NCBI RefSeq assembly: GCF_051020955.1
Contig: NW_027476202.1
Coordinates: 62,001 to 126,000, forward strand
Direction of reading: 5' to 3'
Source of the DNA: Megalopta genalis
Taxonomy: Eukaryota; Arthropoda; Insecta; Hymenoptera; Halictidae
DNA length: 64,000 nucleotides
Shown: positions 1 to 12,312 of the stretch, one piece after another
How the letters are laid out: each line of letters begins with the position of its first letter
How positions within the stretch are numbered: the first letter of the stretch is position 1
Position numbers and translations under genes: made by a program
Notes under the pieces: generated by a model
Databases searched by the model: none
What the model was told of the DNA's origin: nothing
Seen by the model: only the letters and a program-made list of their open reading frames with translations

Positions 1-3000
1 ACATTATTTAGCTTCAAATCAATGCGAATTTGAATACTGATCTTTGAATCAATGCGAAAAAAATGGTTTAGCTTCAAATACTCGTGATATACATGATTTA
101 GCTTCAACTGCATGCAAAACAAACGAGTTCGCTTTAAATCCATGCGAATCACATGATTTAACTCCAAATCAATGCGAAGTAGAAGGCATAGCTTTAAATC
201 CATGGGAATCAAACGGTTTAGCTTCAAATACTTGTGATATACTTGATTTAGTTTCAAGTGCGTGCGATACAAACGAGTTAGCTTCAAATCCAAGCGAAAC
301 ACATTATTTATCTTCAAATCAATGCGAAGTAGAAGGGTTATCTTCGAATCCATGCGAAACAAATGGTTTAGCTTCAAAGACCTGTGATACACATGATTTA
401 GCTTCAACTGCATACGAAACAAACGAGTTCGCTTTAAATCCATGCGAAACACATGATTTATCTTCAAATCAATGCGAGGTAGAAGGCTTAGCTTCAAATC
501 CATGGGAATCAAACGGTTTAGCTTCAAATACTTGTGATATGCTTAATTTATATTCAAGTGCATGCGAAACAAAAGAGATAGATTCAAATCCATGCGAAAC
601 AAATGATTATAACTCCAAATCAATGCGAAGTAGAAGGCATAGCCTTAAATCCATGGGAATCATATGGTTTAGCATCAAATACTTGTGATATACATGATTT
701 AACTTCAACTGCATGTGATACAAACGAGTTAGCTTAAAATCCAAGCGGAACACATGATTCAGCTTCAAATCAATGCGAAGTAGTAGGCTTAGCTTCAAAT
801 CCGTGCGAATCAAATGGATTAGCTTGAAATACTTGTGATATACATAATTTAGCTTCAACTGCAAGCGAAACAAACGAGTTAGCTTCAAATCCATTCGAAA
901 CGAATGTTTTACCTTCAACTGCATGCGAAACAAACGAGTTAGCTTCACATCCATTTCGAAACACATGGTTTGGATTAAAATCAATTCGAAGTTGAAGGCA
1001 TAGCTTCAAATCCATGCAAAATATATGACTTACCTTACCTTACCATATGGATGAAATAATTTGAAATGCAGACGAAAGATACGAGTTAGCTTCTAATCCA
1101 ATCGAAACCCATGATTTAGCTTTAAAATCATGCAAAACGCATGCTTTAGCGTCAAATTCATGCGAAACACATGGTTTAGATACATATACTTGTGATATTC
1201 GTGATTTAGCTTCAACTGCATGCGAAACAATCTAGTTAGCTTCAAATCGAAGCGAAACACAAAATTTAGATTCATGTCAATGCGATGTAGAAAGCTTAGC
1301 TTCAAATTCAAGCGAAACACATGATTCAGCTTCAAATCAATGCGACGAAGAATGCTTAGCTTCAAATACTTACGAAAGTAAGTGATATAGCTTCGAATGC
1401 TGGCGAAACAAACGAGTTAGATGCAAATCCTTGCGAAACTCGTGATTTAGCTTCAAATTCATGCGAAACACATTTTTTAGCTTAATATGCATGCGAAACA
1501 AATGGTTCAGCTTCAAATACTTGTGATATACATGATTTAGCTTCAGCTGCATTCGAAACATACGAGTGAGCTTCAAATCCAAGCGTAACAAATGATTTGA
1601 CATCAAATCAATGCGAAGTAGAAGGCTTATCTTCGAATCCATGCGAAACAAATTGTTTAGCTTCAAATACTTGGGATGTACATGAGTTAGCCTCAACTGC
1701 AGGCGAAACAAACGCGTTAGCTTCAAATCCATGCGAAACACATGATTTAGCTTCAAATTCATTCGAAACAAATGGTTTAGCTTAATATTCATGCGAAACA
1801 AATGCTTCAGCTTCAAATAATTGTGATATACATGATTTAGCTTCAAATGCAGGCGAAACAAACAAGTTAGCTTCAAATCCAAGCGAAACACATAACTTAG
1901 CCTCTAATCAACGCGAAGCAGAAGGCTTATCTTCGAATCCAGGCGAAACACATGTTTAGCTTCAAATATTTGTGATATACATGATTTAGCTTCAACTGCA
2001 TGCGAAACAAACGAGATAGCTTTAAATCCATGCGAAACAGATGATTTAGATTAAAATCAATCCGAAGTATAAGGCTTATCTTCATATCCATGCGAATGAA
2101 ATGGTTGAGCTTCAAATACTTGGGATATACATGATTCAGCTTCAACTGTATGCGTAACAAACGAGTTAGCTTCAAATCTATGCGAAACACATGATTTAGC
2201 TTCAAATTTTTTCGAAACACATTGTTTAGCTTAATAATCATGCGAAACAAAAGGTTCAGCTTCAAATATTTGTGATATAGAAGATTTAGCTTCAAATGCA
2301 GTCAAAACAAACGAGTTAGCTTCAAATCCATGCGAAACATATGATTTAGCTTCAAATCAATGGGAAGTAGAAGGCTTAGCTTCAAATCCATGCGAATCAA
2401 ATGGTTTAGCTTCAAATTCTTGTGATATACATGATTTAGATTCAGCAGCATGCGAAACAAACGAGTTAGCTTCAACTCCATGCGCAACACATGATTTAGC
2501 TTCAAATCAATGCGAAGTAGAAGGCTTATCTACGAATCCATGCGAAACAAATGGTTTAGCTTCAAATTCTTGTGATATACATGATTTAGATTCAAGAGCA
2601 TGCGAAACAAACGCGTTAGCTCCAAGTCCATGCGAAACACATGATTTAGCTTCAAATTAATTCGAAACACAAGGTTTAGCTTAATATTCATGCGAAACAC
2701 ATGATTTAGCTTCAAATTCATTCGAAACACATGGTTTAGCGTACTATTCATGCGAATCAAATGGTTCAGCTTCAAATACTTGTGATGTGCATGATTTAGC
2801 TTCAAATGCATGCGAAACAAACGAATTAGCTTCAACTCCATGCGCAACACATGATTTAGCTTCAAATTCAGTCGAAGCACATGGTTTAGCGTACTATTCA
2901 TGCGAATCAAATGGTTCAGCTTCAAATACTAGTCATGTGCATGATTTAACTTCAAATGCGTGCGAAACAATCGAGTTAGCTTCAAATCCATGCGAAACAC

Positions 3001-4077
3001 ATGATTTAGCTTCAAATCAATCCGAAGTAGAAGGCTGATCTTCAAATCCTTGTGAAACAAATGGTTTAGCCTTAAATACCTGTGATATACATGATTTAGT
3101 TCAAATGCAGGCGAAACAAACGAGTTAGCTTCAAATCCAAGCGAAACACATGATTTATCTTCATAATCAATGCGAAGTAGAAGGCTTAGATTCAAATCCT
3201 TGCGAATCAAATGGTGTAGCTTCAAATTCTTGTGATATACATGATTTAGAATCAACAGCATGCGAATCAAACAAGTTAGCTTCAACTCCATGCGCAACAC
3301 ATGATTTTGCTTCAAATCAATGCGAAGTAGAAGGTTTATGTTCGAATCCATACGAAACAAATGGTTTAGATTCAAATACCTGTGATATACATGATTTAGC
3401 TCTAAATGCAGGCGAAACAAACGAGATAGATTCAAATCCATGCGAAGTACATGATTTAAGTTCAAATCAATGCGAGGTAGAAGGGTTACCTTCGACTCCA
3501 TGCGAAACAAATGGTTTAGCTTCAAATACCTGTGATATACATGATTTAGCATCAAATGCATGCGAAACAAACGAGTTAGCTTCAAATCCATGCGAAACAC
3601 ATGATTTAGCCTCAAATTCATTCGAAACACATGGTTTAGCGTACTATTCATGCGAATCAAATGGTTCAGCTTCAAATAATTGTGATGTACATGATTTAGA
3701 TTCAACAGCATGCGAAACAAACGAGTTAGCTTCAACTCCATGCGCAACACATGATTTAGCTTCCAATCAACGCGAAGTAGAAGGCTTATATTCGAAACCA
3801 TGCGAAACAAATAGTTTAGCTCCAAATACTTATGATATACGTGATTAAGCTTCACATGATTTAGCTTCAAATCAATGCGAAGTAGAAGACTTACCTATAA
3901 ATTCATGCGAAACAAATGGTTCAGCTTGAAATAATTGTGATATACATGATTTAGCTTCAAATGCAGTCGATACAATCGAGTTATCTTCGAATACAAGCGA
4001 AACAAACGAGTTAGCTTCAACTCCATGCGCAACACATGATTTTGCTTCAAATCAATGCGAAGTAGAATGCTTACGTT
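1..4077. repeat. Diverged left part of the array
   Basis: This stretch is built from the same 30-bp monomers, but neighbouring copies differ at many sites, monomer order is irregular and private indels shift the 30-bp register (for example near 608, 955, 1023-1078 and 1440). A sixth monomer type with TTAATATTC or GTACTATTC in its centre is interspersed here (near 1480, 1780, 2230, 2690, 2730, 2890 and 3640). Apart from short-range similarity I see no near-identical kilobase duplication inside it, unlike the rest of the window. This is the pattern expected of older, non-homogenised satellite near an array edge. No gene is visible. Confidence 0.8.
1023..1078. repeat. Degenerate monomer pair with a TACCT micro-repeat
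   Basis: Two monomers are badly eroded here. The usual centre is replaced by a short direct repeat (TACCT, TACCT, TACCA at about 1031-1045) followed by ATATGGATGAAATAATTTG. The pair is about 56 bp rather than 60 bp, so the 30-bp register shifts by 4 bp. This is the least satellite-like stretch in the window, but flanking m1, m5 and partial tails are still readable, so I interpret it as slippage damage in an old monomer rather than an inserted element. Confidence 0.6.
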
Positions 4078-5950
4078 CGAATCCATGCGAAACAAATGGT
4101 TTAGCTTCAAATACCTGTGATATACATGATTTAGCTCTAAATGCATACGATACAAACGAGTTAGCTTCAAATCCATGCGAAACACATCATTTAGCTTCCA
4201 ATCAATGCGAAATAGAAGGCTTATATTCGAATCCATGCGAAACAAATGGTTTAGCTTCAAATACTTGGGATATACATGAGTTAGCCTCTACTGCAGGCGG
4301 AACAAACGCGTTATCTTCAAATCCATGCGAAACACACGATTTAGCTTCAAATCAATGCGAAGTAGAAGACTTATCTACGAATCCATGCGAAACAAATGGT
4401 TTAGCCTCAAATACCTGTGATATACATGATTTATATTCAACTGCATGCGAAACAAACGAGATAGCTTTAAATCCATGCGAAACAGATGATTTAGATTAAA
4501 ATCAATGCGAAGTATAAGGCTTATCTTCAAATCCATGCGAATAAAATGGTTGATCTTCAAATACTTGGGATATACATAATTCAGCTTCAACAGCATGCGT
4601 AACATACGAGTTAGCTTCAAATCTATGCGAAACACATCATTTAGCTTCAAATTGATTCCAAACACATGTTTTAGCCTAATATTCATGCGAAACAAATGGT
4701 TCAGCATCAAATACTTGTGATATACATGATTTAGCTTCAACTGCATGTGAAACGAACGTGTTAGTTACAAATTCAAGAGAAACACATGATTCAGTTTCAA
4801 ATAAAAGCGATGTAGATGGCATAGCATCAAATCCATGCGAATCAAATGGTTTAGCTTCAAATTCTTGTGATATACATGATTTAGATTCAACAGCATGCGA
4901 AAGAAACGAGTTAGCTTCAAATCCGAGCGAAACACATGATTTAGATTCAAATACTTGCGATATAAATTAAATAAATTCAAATGCAGACGGACGAACGAGT
5001 TATCTTCAAATTCATGCAAAACACACGATTTAGCTTCAAATCAGTTCGACGTAGAAGGCTCAGCTTCAAATCCAAGCGAAACAAATGGTATAGATTCAGA
5101 TACTTGTGATATACGTGATTTAGCTTCAACTGCATGCGAAACATACGAGTTAGCTTCAAATCCATGCGAAGTAGTAGGACTATCTTCAAATACATGAGAA
5201 ACAAGTGATTTACCTTCAGATAATTGCGACATAAGTGATATAGCTTCAACTAGAGGGGAAAAAATCGAGTTAGCTCCAAATCCATGCGAAACACACGATG
5301 TAGCTACAAATTCATACAAAACACATGGTTTAGCTTAATATGCATGCGTAACAAATGGTTTAGCTTCAAATCAAGGCGAAACAAATGGTATAGATTCAGA
5401 TACTTGTGATAAACATGATTTAGCTTCAAATCATGGGAAGTAGAAGGCTTAGCTTCAAATCCGAGCGAAACACATGATTAAGATTCAAATACTTGCGATA
5501 TAAATGAAATAGCTTCAAATGCAGACAAACGAACGAGATATCTTCTAATTCAGCCGAAACACATGATTTAGCTTCAAATCAATGCGAAGTTAAAGGCTTA
5601 GCGTCAAATCCATGCGAAACAAATGATTTAGCTTCAAATACTTGCGATATAAGTGATATAGCTTCAAATGCAGGCGGAACAAACAGTTAGCTTCAAATTC
5701 ATGCGAAACACATGATTTAGCTTCAAATCAATGCGAAGTTAAAGGCTTAGCTTCAAATCCATGCGAAACAAACGAGTCAGCTTCAAATCCATGCGGAACA
5801 CATGATTTAGCTTCAAATCAATGCGAAGTAGAACGCTTAGTTTCAATTCCAAGCGAAACGAATGATTGAGCTTCAAATACTTGTCAATACATGTGATATA
5901 GCTTCGAATGCAGGCGAAACAATCGAGTTAGCATCACATCCATGCGAAAC

Positions 5951-6190
5951 ACATGATTTAGCTTCAAATCAATACGAAGTAGAAGGCTTAGTTTCAAATC
6001 GAAGCGAAACACATGATTTAGCTTCAAATCAATGCGAAGTAGAAGGGTTAGTTTCAAATCCGAGCGAAACACATGATTTAGATTCAAATCAATGTGATGT
6101 AGAAGGTTTAGCTTCAAATCCATGCGAAACACATGATATAGCATCAAATCTATGCGAAGTAGATGGCTTATCTTCGAATCCATGCGAAAC
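5951..6190. repeat. Local 60-bp m1-m2 dimer array (four copies)
   Basis: Here the normal order m1-m2-m3-m4-m5 is replaced by m1-m2 repeated four times, a 60-bp period over 240 bp. Individual dimers differ (tails CGAAGCGAAAC, CCGAGCGAAAC, CCATGCGAAAC), so they are not perfectly fresh copies. The identical arrangement recurs at 9794-10033 through the 3843-bp duplication. It is an alternative, smaller HOR nested in the pentameric array. Confidence 0.85.
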
Positions 6191-6264
6191 AAGTGGTTTA
6201 GTTTCAAATACTTGTGATATACATGATTTAGCATCAACTGCATGCGAAACAAACGAGTTAGCTT

Positions 6265-6947
6265 CAAAAACCATGAGAAACACATGATTTAGCTTCAAAT
6301 CGATGCGAAGTAGGAGTCTTATATTCGTATCCATTCGAAACAAATGGTTTAGCTTGAAATACTTGTGATATACTTGATTTAGCTTCAACAGCATGCGAAT
6401 CAAACGAGTTAGCTTCAAATCTATGCGAAACACATGATTTGGCTTCAAATCAATGCGAAGTAGAAAGCTGATGGTCGAATCCATGTGAAACAAATGGTTT
6501 AGCTTCAAATACTTGTGATATACATGATTTAGCATCAACTGCATGCGAAACAAACGAGTTAGCTTCAAAAACCATGAGAAACACATGATTTAGCTTCAAA
6601 TCGATGCGAAACAAACGAGTTAGCTTCAAATCCATGCGAAACACATGATTTAGCTTCCAATCAATGCGAAGTAGGAGTCTTATATTCGTATCCATTCGAA
6701 ACAAATGGTTTAGCTTGAAATACTTGTGATATACGTGATTTAGCTTCAACAGCATGCGAATCAAACGAGTTAGCTTCAAATCTATGCGAAACACATGATT
6801 TGGCTTCAAATCAATGCGAAGTAGAAAGCTGATGGTCGAATCCATGTGAAACAAATGGTTTAGCTTCAAATACTTGTGATATACATGATTTAGCATCAAC
6901 TGCATGCGAAACAAACGAGTTAGCTTCAAAAACCATGAGAAACACAT
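6265..6947. repeat. Nested 301-bp and 361-bp tandem repeats
   Basis: A distinctive monomer carrying an extra A (CAAAAACCATGAGAAAC) begins at 6265, 6566 and 6927, that is at spacings of 301 and 361 bp (ten or twelve monomers plus the inserted base). The intervening segments, including the TTGAAATACTTGTG and AAAGCTGATGGTCG variants, are nearly identical. The longer unit contains two additional monomers (CGATGCGAAAC then an m5). The set recurs 3843 bp downstream. It shows unequal exchange in whole-monomer steps. Confidence 0.85.
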
Positions 6948-7673
6948 GATTTAGCTTCAAATCGATGCGAAGTAGAAGGCTTATCTACGAATCCATGCGA
7001 AACAAATGGTTTAGCTGCAAATGCTTGTGATATACATGATTCAGCATCAACTGCATGCGAAACAAACGAGTTAGCTTCAAATCCAGGGGAAGCACATGAT
7101 TTAAATTCGAATCAATGCGAAGTAGAAGGCATAGCTTCGAATCCATGAAAAACAAATGGTTAAGCTTCAAATACTTGTGATACACATGATTTAGCTTCAA
7201 CTGCATGCGAAACAAACGAGTTAGCTTCAAATCCATACGAACCACATCATTAAGCTTCAGATCCTTGCGAAACACATGATTTAGCTTCAAATCAATGCGA
7301 AGTAGAAGGCTTAGCTTCAAATCCATGGGACTCAAATGGTTTAGCTTCAAATACTTGTGATATACATGAATCAGCTTCAACAGCATGCGAAACAAACGAG
7401 TTAGTTTCAAATCCATGCGAAACACATGATTTAGCTACAAATCAATCCGAAGTAGAAAGCTGATGGTCGAATCCATGTGAAACAAATGGTTTAGCTTCAA
7501 ATACTTGTGATATATAATGATTTAGCTTCAACTGCATGCGAAACAAACGAGTTAGCTTTAAATCCATGCGAAACATATGATTTACCTTCAAATCAATGAG
7601 ATGTGGAAGGCTTAGATTCATATCCATGCGATACGAATGATTTAGCTTCAAATACTTGCGAATATAAGTGATA

Positions 7674-7740
7674 TAGCTTCAAAAGCAAGGTGAGAGAAAC
7701 GTGTTAGCTTCAAATCCATGCTGCTGAAATGATTTAGCTT
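7674..7740. repeat. Marker monomer group with GCAAGGTGA insertion variant
   Basis: A recognisable three-monomer group carries two single-base insertions (GCGAATATAAGTG for GCGATATAAGTG, and AAAAGCAAGGTGA for AAATGCAGGCGA) followed by the private tail CATGCTGCTGAAATG or CATGCTGTTGAAATG. I find it near 7.69, 11.53, 14.11, 22.19, 24.68, 27.37, 32.87, 36.41, 40.30, 43.08, 46.22, 48.82, 51.12, 54.11 and 59.40 kb, fifteen times. The first two copies read GGTGAGAG and the others GGTGAAAG, so left and right lineages can be told apart. It has no function that I can infer; it is a haplotype tag for the large blocks. Confidence 0.85.
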
Positions 7741-7920
7741 CAAATCAATGCGAAGTAGGAGGCAGATCTTCGAATCCATGCGGAACAAATGGTATAGCTT
7801 CACATACTTGTGATATACATGATTTAGCTTCAACAGCATGCGAAACTAACGAGTTAGCTTCAAATCCATGCGAAACACATGATTTAGCTACAAATCAATC
7901 CGAAGTAGAAAGCTCATGGT

Positions 7921-10900
7921 CGAATCCATGCGAAACAAATGGTTTAGCTTCAAATACCTGTGATATACATGATTTAGCTCTAAATGCATACGATACAAAC
8001 GAGTTAGCTTCAAATCCATGCGAAACACATCATTTAGCTTCCAATCAATGCGAAATAGAAGGCTTATATTCGAATCCATGCGAAACAAATGGTTTAGCTT
8101 CAAATACTTGGGATATACATGAGTTAGCCTCTACTGCAGGCGGAACAAACGCGTTATCTTCAAATCCATGCGAAACACACGATTTAGCTTCAAATCAATG
8201 CGAAGTAGAAGACTTATCTACGAATCCATGCGAAACAAATGGTTTAGCCTCAAATACCTGTGATATACATGATTTATATTCAACTGCATGCGAAACAAAC
8301 GAGATAGCTTTAAATCCATGCGAAACAGATGATTTAGATTAAAATCAATGCGAAGTATAAGGCTTATCTTCAAATCCATGCGAATAAAATGGTTGATCTT
8401 CAAATACTTGGGATATACATAATTCAGCTTCAACAGCATGCGTAACATACGAGTTAGCTTCAAATCTATGCGAAACACATCATTTAGCTTCAAATTGATT
8501 CCAAACACATGTTTTAGCCTAATATTCATGCGAAACAAATGGTTCAGCATCAAATACTTGTGATATACATGATTTAGCTTCAACTGCATGTGAAACGAAC
8601 GTGTTAGTTACAAATTCAAGAGAAACACATGATTCAGTTTCAAATAAAAGCGATGTAGATGGCATAGCATCAAATCCATGCGAATCAAATGGTTTAGCTT
8701 CAAATTCTTGTGATATACATGATTTAGATTCAACAGCATGCGAAAGAAACGAGTTAGCTTCAAATCCGAGCGAAACACATGATTTAGATTCAAATACTTG
8801 CGATATAAATTAAATAAATTCAAATGCAGACGGACGAACGAGTTATCTTCAAATTCATGCAAAACACACGATTTAGCTTCAAATCAGTTCGACGTAGAAG
8901 GCTCAGCTTCAAATCCAAGCGAAACAAATGGTATAGATTCAGATACTTGTGATATACGTGATTTAGCTTCAACTGCATGCGAAACATACGAGTTAGCTTC
9001 AAATCCATGCGAAGTAGTAGGACTATCTTCAAATACATGAGAAACAAGTGATTTACCTTCAGATAATTGCGACATAAGTGATATAGCTTCAACTAGAGGG
9101 GAAAAAATCGAGTTAGCTCCAAATCCATGCGAAACACACGATGTAGCTACAAATTCATACAAAACACATGGTTTAGCTTAATATGCATGCGTAACAAATG
9201 GTTTAGCTTCAAATCAAGGCGAAACAAATGGTATAGATTCAGATACTTGTGATAAACATGATTTAGCTTCAAATCATGCGAAGTAGAAGGCTTAGCTTCA
9301 AATCCGAGCGAAACACATGATTAAGATTCAAATACTTGCGATATAAATGAAATAGCTTCAAATGCAGACAAACGAACGAGATATCTTCTAATTCACGCGA
9401 AACACATGATTTAGCTTCAAATCAATGCGAAGTTAAAGGCTTAGCGTCAAATCCATGCGAAACAAATGATTTAGCTTCAAATACTTGCGATATAAGTGAT
9501 ATAGCTTCAAATGCAGGCGGAACAAACAGTTAGCTTCAAATTCATGCGAAACACATGATTTAGCTTCAAATCAATGCGAAGTTAAAGGCTTAGCTTCAAG
9601 TCCATGCGAAACAAACGAGTCAGCTTCAAATCCATGCGGAACACATGATTTAGCTTCAAATCAATGCGAAGTAGAACGCTTAGTTTCAATTCCAAGCGAA
9701 ACGAATGATTGAGCTTCAAATACTTGTCAATACATGTGATATAGCTTCGAATGCAGGCGAAACAATCGAGTTAGCATCACATCCATGCGAAACACATGAT
9801 TTAGCTTCAAATCAATACGAAGTAGAAGGCTTAGTTTCAAATCGAAGCGAAACACATGATTTAGCTTCAAATCAATGCGAAGTAGAAGGGTTAGTTTCAA
9901 ATCCGAGCGAAACACATGATTTAGATTCAAATCAATGTGATGTAGAAGGTTTAGCTTCAAATCCATGCGAAACACATGATATAGCATCAAATCTATGCGA
10001 AGTAGATGGCTTATCTTCGAATCCATGCGAAACAAGTGGTTTAGTTTCAAATACTTGTGATATACATGATTTAGCATCAACTGCATGCGAAACAAACGAG
10101 TTAGCTTCAAAAACCATGAGAAACACATGATTTAGCTTCAAATCGATGCGAAGTAGGAGTCTTATATTCGTATCCATTCGAAACAAATGGTTTAGCTTGA
10201 AATACTTGTGATATACTTGATTTAGCTTCAACAGCATGCGAATCAAACGAGTTAGCTTCAAATCTATGCGAAACACATGATTTGGCTTCAAATCAATGCG
10301 AAGTAGAAAGCTGATGGTCGAATCCATGTGAAACAAATGGTTTAGCTTCAAATACTTGTGATATACATGATTTAGCATCAACTGCATGCGAAACAAACGA
10401 GTTAGCTTCAAAAACCATGAGAAACACATGATTTAGCTTCAAATCGATGCGAAACAAACGAGTTAGCTTCAAATCCATGCGAAACACATGATTTAGCTTC
10501 CAATCAATGCGAAGTAGGAGTCTTATATTCGTATCCATTCGAAACAAATGGTTTAGCTTGAAATACTTGTGATATACGTGATTTAGCTTCAACAGCATGC
10601 GAATCAAACGAGTTAGCTTCAAATCTATGCGAAACACATGATTTGGCTTCAAATCAATGCGAAGTAGAAAGCTGATGGTCGAATCCATGTGAAACAAATG
10701 GTTTAGCTTCAAATACTTGTGATATACATGATTTAGCATCAACTGCATGCGAAACAAACGAGTTAGCTTCAAAAACCATGAGAAACACATGATTTAGCTT
10801 CAAATCGATGCGAAGTAGAAGGCTTATCTACGAATCCATGCGAAACAAATGGTTTAGCTGCAAATGCTAGTGATATACATGATTCAGCATCAACTGCATG

Positions 10901-11763
10901 CGAAACAAACGAGTTAGCTTCAAATCCAGGGGAAGCACATGATTTAAATTCGAATCAATGCGAAGTAGAAGGCATAGCTTCGAATCCATGAAAAACAAAT
11001 GGTTAAGCTTCAAATACTTGTGATACACATGATTTAGCTTCATCTGCATGCGAAACAAACGAGTTAGCTTCAAATCCATACGAACCACATCATTAAGCTT
11101 CAGATCCTTGCGAAACACATGATTTAGCTTCAAATCAATGCGAAGTAGAAGGCTTAGCTTCAAATCCATGGGACTCAAATGGTTTAGCTTCAAATACTTG
11201 TGATATACATGAATCAGCTTCAACAGCATGCGAAACAAACGAGTTAGTTTCAAATCCATGCGAAACACATGATTTAGCTACAAATCAATCCGAAGTAGAA
11301 AGCTGATGGTCGAATCCATGTGAAACAAATGGTTTAGCTTCAAATACTTGTGATATATAATGATTTAGCTTCAACTGCATGCGAAACAAACGAGTTAGCT
11401 TTAAATCCATGCGAAACATATGATTTACCTTCAAATCAATGAGATGTGGAAGGCTTAGATTCATATCCATGCGATACGAATGATTTAGCTTCAAATACTT
11501 GCGAATATAAGTGATATAGCTTCAAAAGCAAGGTGAGAGAAACGTGTTAGCTTCAAATCCATGCTGCTGAAATGATTTAGCTTCAAATCAATGCGAAGTA
11601 GGAGGCAGATCTTCGAATCCATGCGGAACAAATGGTATAGCTTCACATACTTGTGATATACATGATTTAGCTTCAACAGCATGCGAAACTAACGAGTTAG
11701 CTTCAAATCCATGCGAAACACATGATTTAGCTACAAATCAATCCGAAGTAGAAAGCTCATGGT
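7921..11763. repeat. 3843-bp tandem duplication, copy 2
   Basis: This second copy lies directly after the first. Reading both copies side by side I noticed only about six substitutions (for example at 9279, 9396-9397, 9600, 10869 and in the CATCTGCATG at about 11044) and no length change, so identity is above 99.5%. All internal indels, stops and odd monomers of copy 1 are reproduced. The duplication must therefore be very recent, or the copies are kept alike by conversion; an assembly duplication cannot be excluded from sequence alone. Confidence 0.92.
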
Positions 11764-11880
11764 CGAATCCATGTGAAACAAATGGTTTAGCTTCAAATAC
11801 TTGTGATATATAATGATTTAGCTTCAACTGCATGCGAAACAAACGAGTTAGCTTTAAATCCATGCGAAACATATGATTTA

Positions 11881-12180
11881 GCTCCAAATCAATGCGAAGT
11901 AGAAGGCATAGCTTCAAATCCATGGAAATCAAATGGTTTAGCTTCAAATACTTGTGATATACATGATTTAGCTTCAACAGCGTGCGAAACAAACGAGTTT
12001 GCTTTAAATCCATGCGAAACACATGATTTAGCTCCAAATCAATGCGAAGTAGAAGGCATAGCTTCAAATCCATGGAAATCAAATGGTTTAGCTTCAAATA
12101 CTTGTGATATACATGATTTAGCTTCAACAGCATGCGAAACAAACGAGTTAGCTTCAAATCCATGCGAAACATATGATTTA
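11881..12180. repeat. Clean pair of adjacent 150-bp HOR units
   Basis: Two neighbouring 150-bp units match each other nearly base for base: GCTCCAAATCAATGCG at 11881 recurs at 12031, and CCATGGAAATC at about 11919 recurs at 12069. The few differences include GTGCGAAAC versus ATGCGAAAC in the m4 tail. This is the simplest direct view of the 150-bp period and of homogenisation between adjacent units. Confidence 0.9.
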
Positions 12181-12283
12181 CCTTCAAATCAATGAGATGT
12201 AGAAGGGTTATCTTCGAATCCATGCGAAACAAATGGTTTAGCTTCAAACACTTGTGATATCCATGATTTAGCTTCAACTGCAT

Positions 12284-12312
12284 GCGAAACAACGAGTTAG
12301 CTTTAAATCCAT
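12284..12312. repeat. 29-bp m5 monomer (1-bp deletion), block marker
   Basis: The junction reads GCGAAACAACGAG instead of GCGAAACAAACGAG, one A short. About thirty copies occur from here to 62.92 kb (for example near 13607 in a GAAACGACGAG form, and near 19050, 20517, 23100, 25593, 28193, 31195, 33778, 37319, 41120, 47430, 52330, 56068, 61362 and 62920); none lies left of 12.2 kb. Each copy shifts every reading frame by one and stops the minus open frame a few codons later. It marks the boundaries of the right-hand blocks. Confidence 0.85.

Larger units (their letters stand above)
4078..7920. repeat. 3843-bp tandem duplication, copy 1
   Basis: This is the first of two adjacent copies at an offset of 3843 bp. 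The left boundary is near 4078, where sequence matching the second copy begins after an unmatched ACGTTCGA context. The right boundary is at the AGCTCATGGTCGA motif near 7910-7923. The copy contains the sixth monomer class, a local m1-m2 dimer array (5951-6190), nested 301-bp and 361-bp repeats (6265-6940) and the first copy of the GCAAGGTGA-type marker monomer (near 7690). 3843 is not a multiple of 30, because the copy carries internal indels. No gene. Confidence 0.92.

Noticed and set aside
44..688. Protein-coding genes on the plus strand (cysteine-containing ten-residue repeats)
   Set aside because: The frame is open because the monomer consensus lacks stops in it; starts are arbitrary ATGs, there are no unique termini, and shared frameshifts and stops break it at most block boundaries.
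2929..3870. Protein-coding gene on the minus strand (over 300 codons of LKLNHVFRMD-type repeats)
   Set aside because: It overlaps an equally open plus frame, consists only of satellite monomers, and its equivalents elsewhere end at amplified indels. Nothing apart from length supports it.
7681..7740. Ribosome-binding-site-like AAGGTGA as evidence of a gene start
   Set aside because: The motif is part of an amplified marker monomer, no sustained non-repeat frame follows, and the following frame meets a stop within a few codons.
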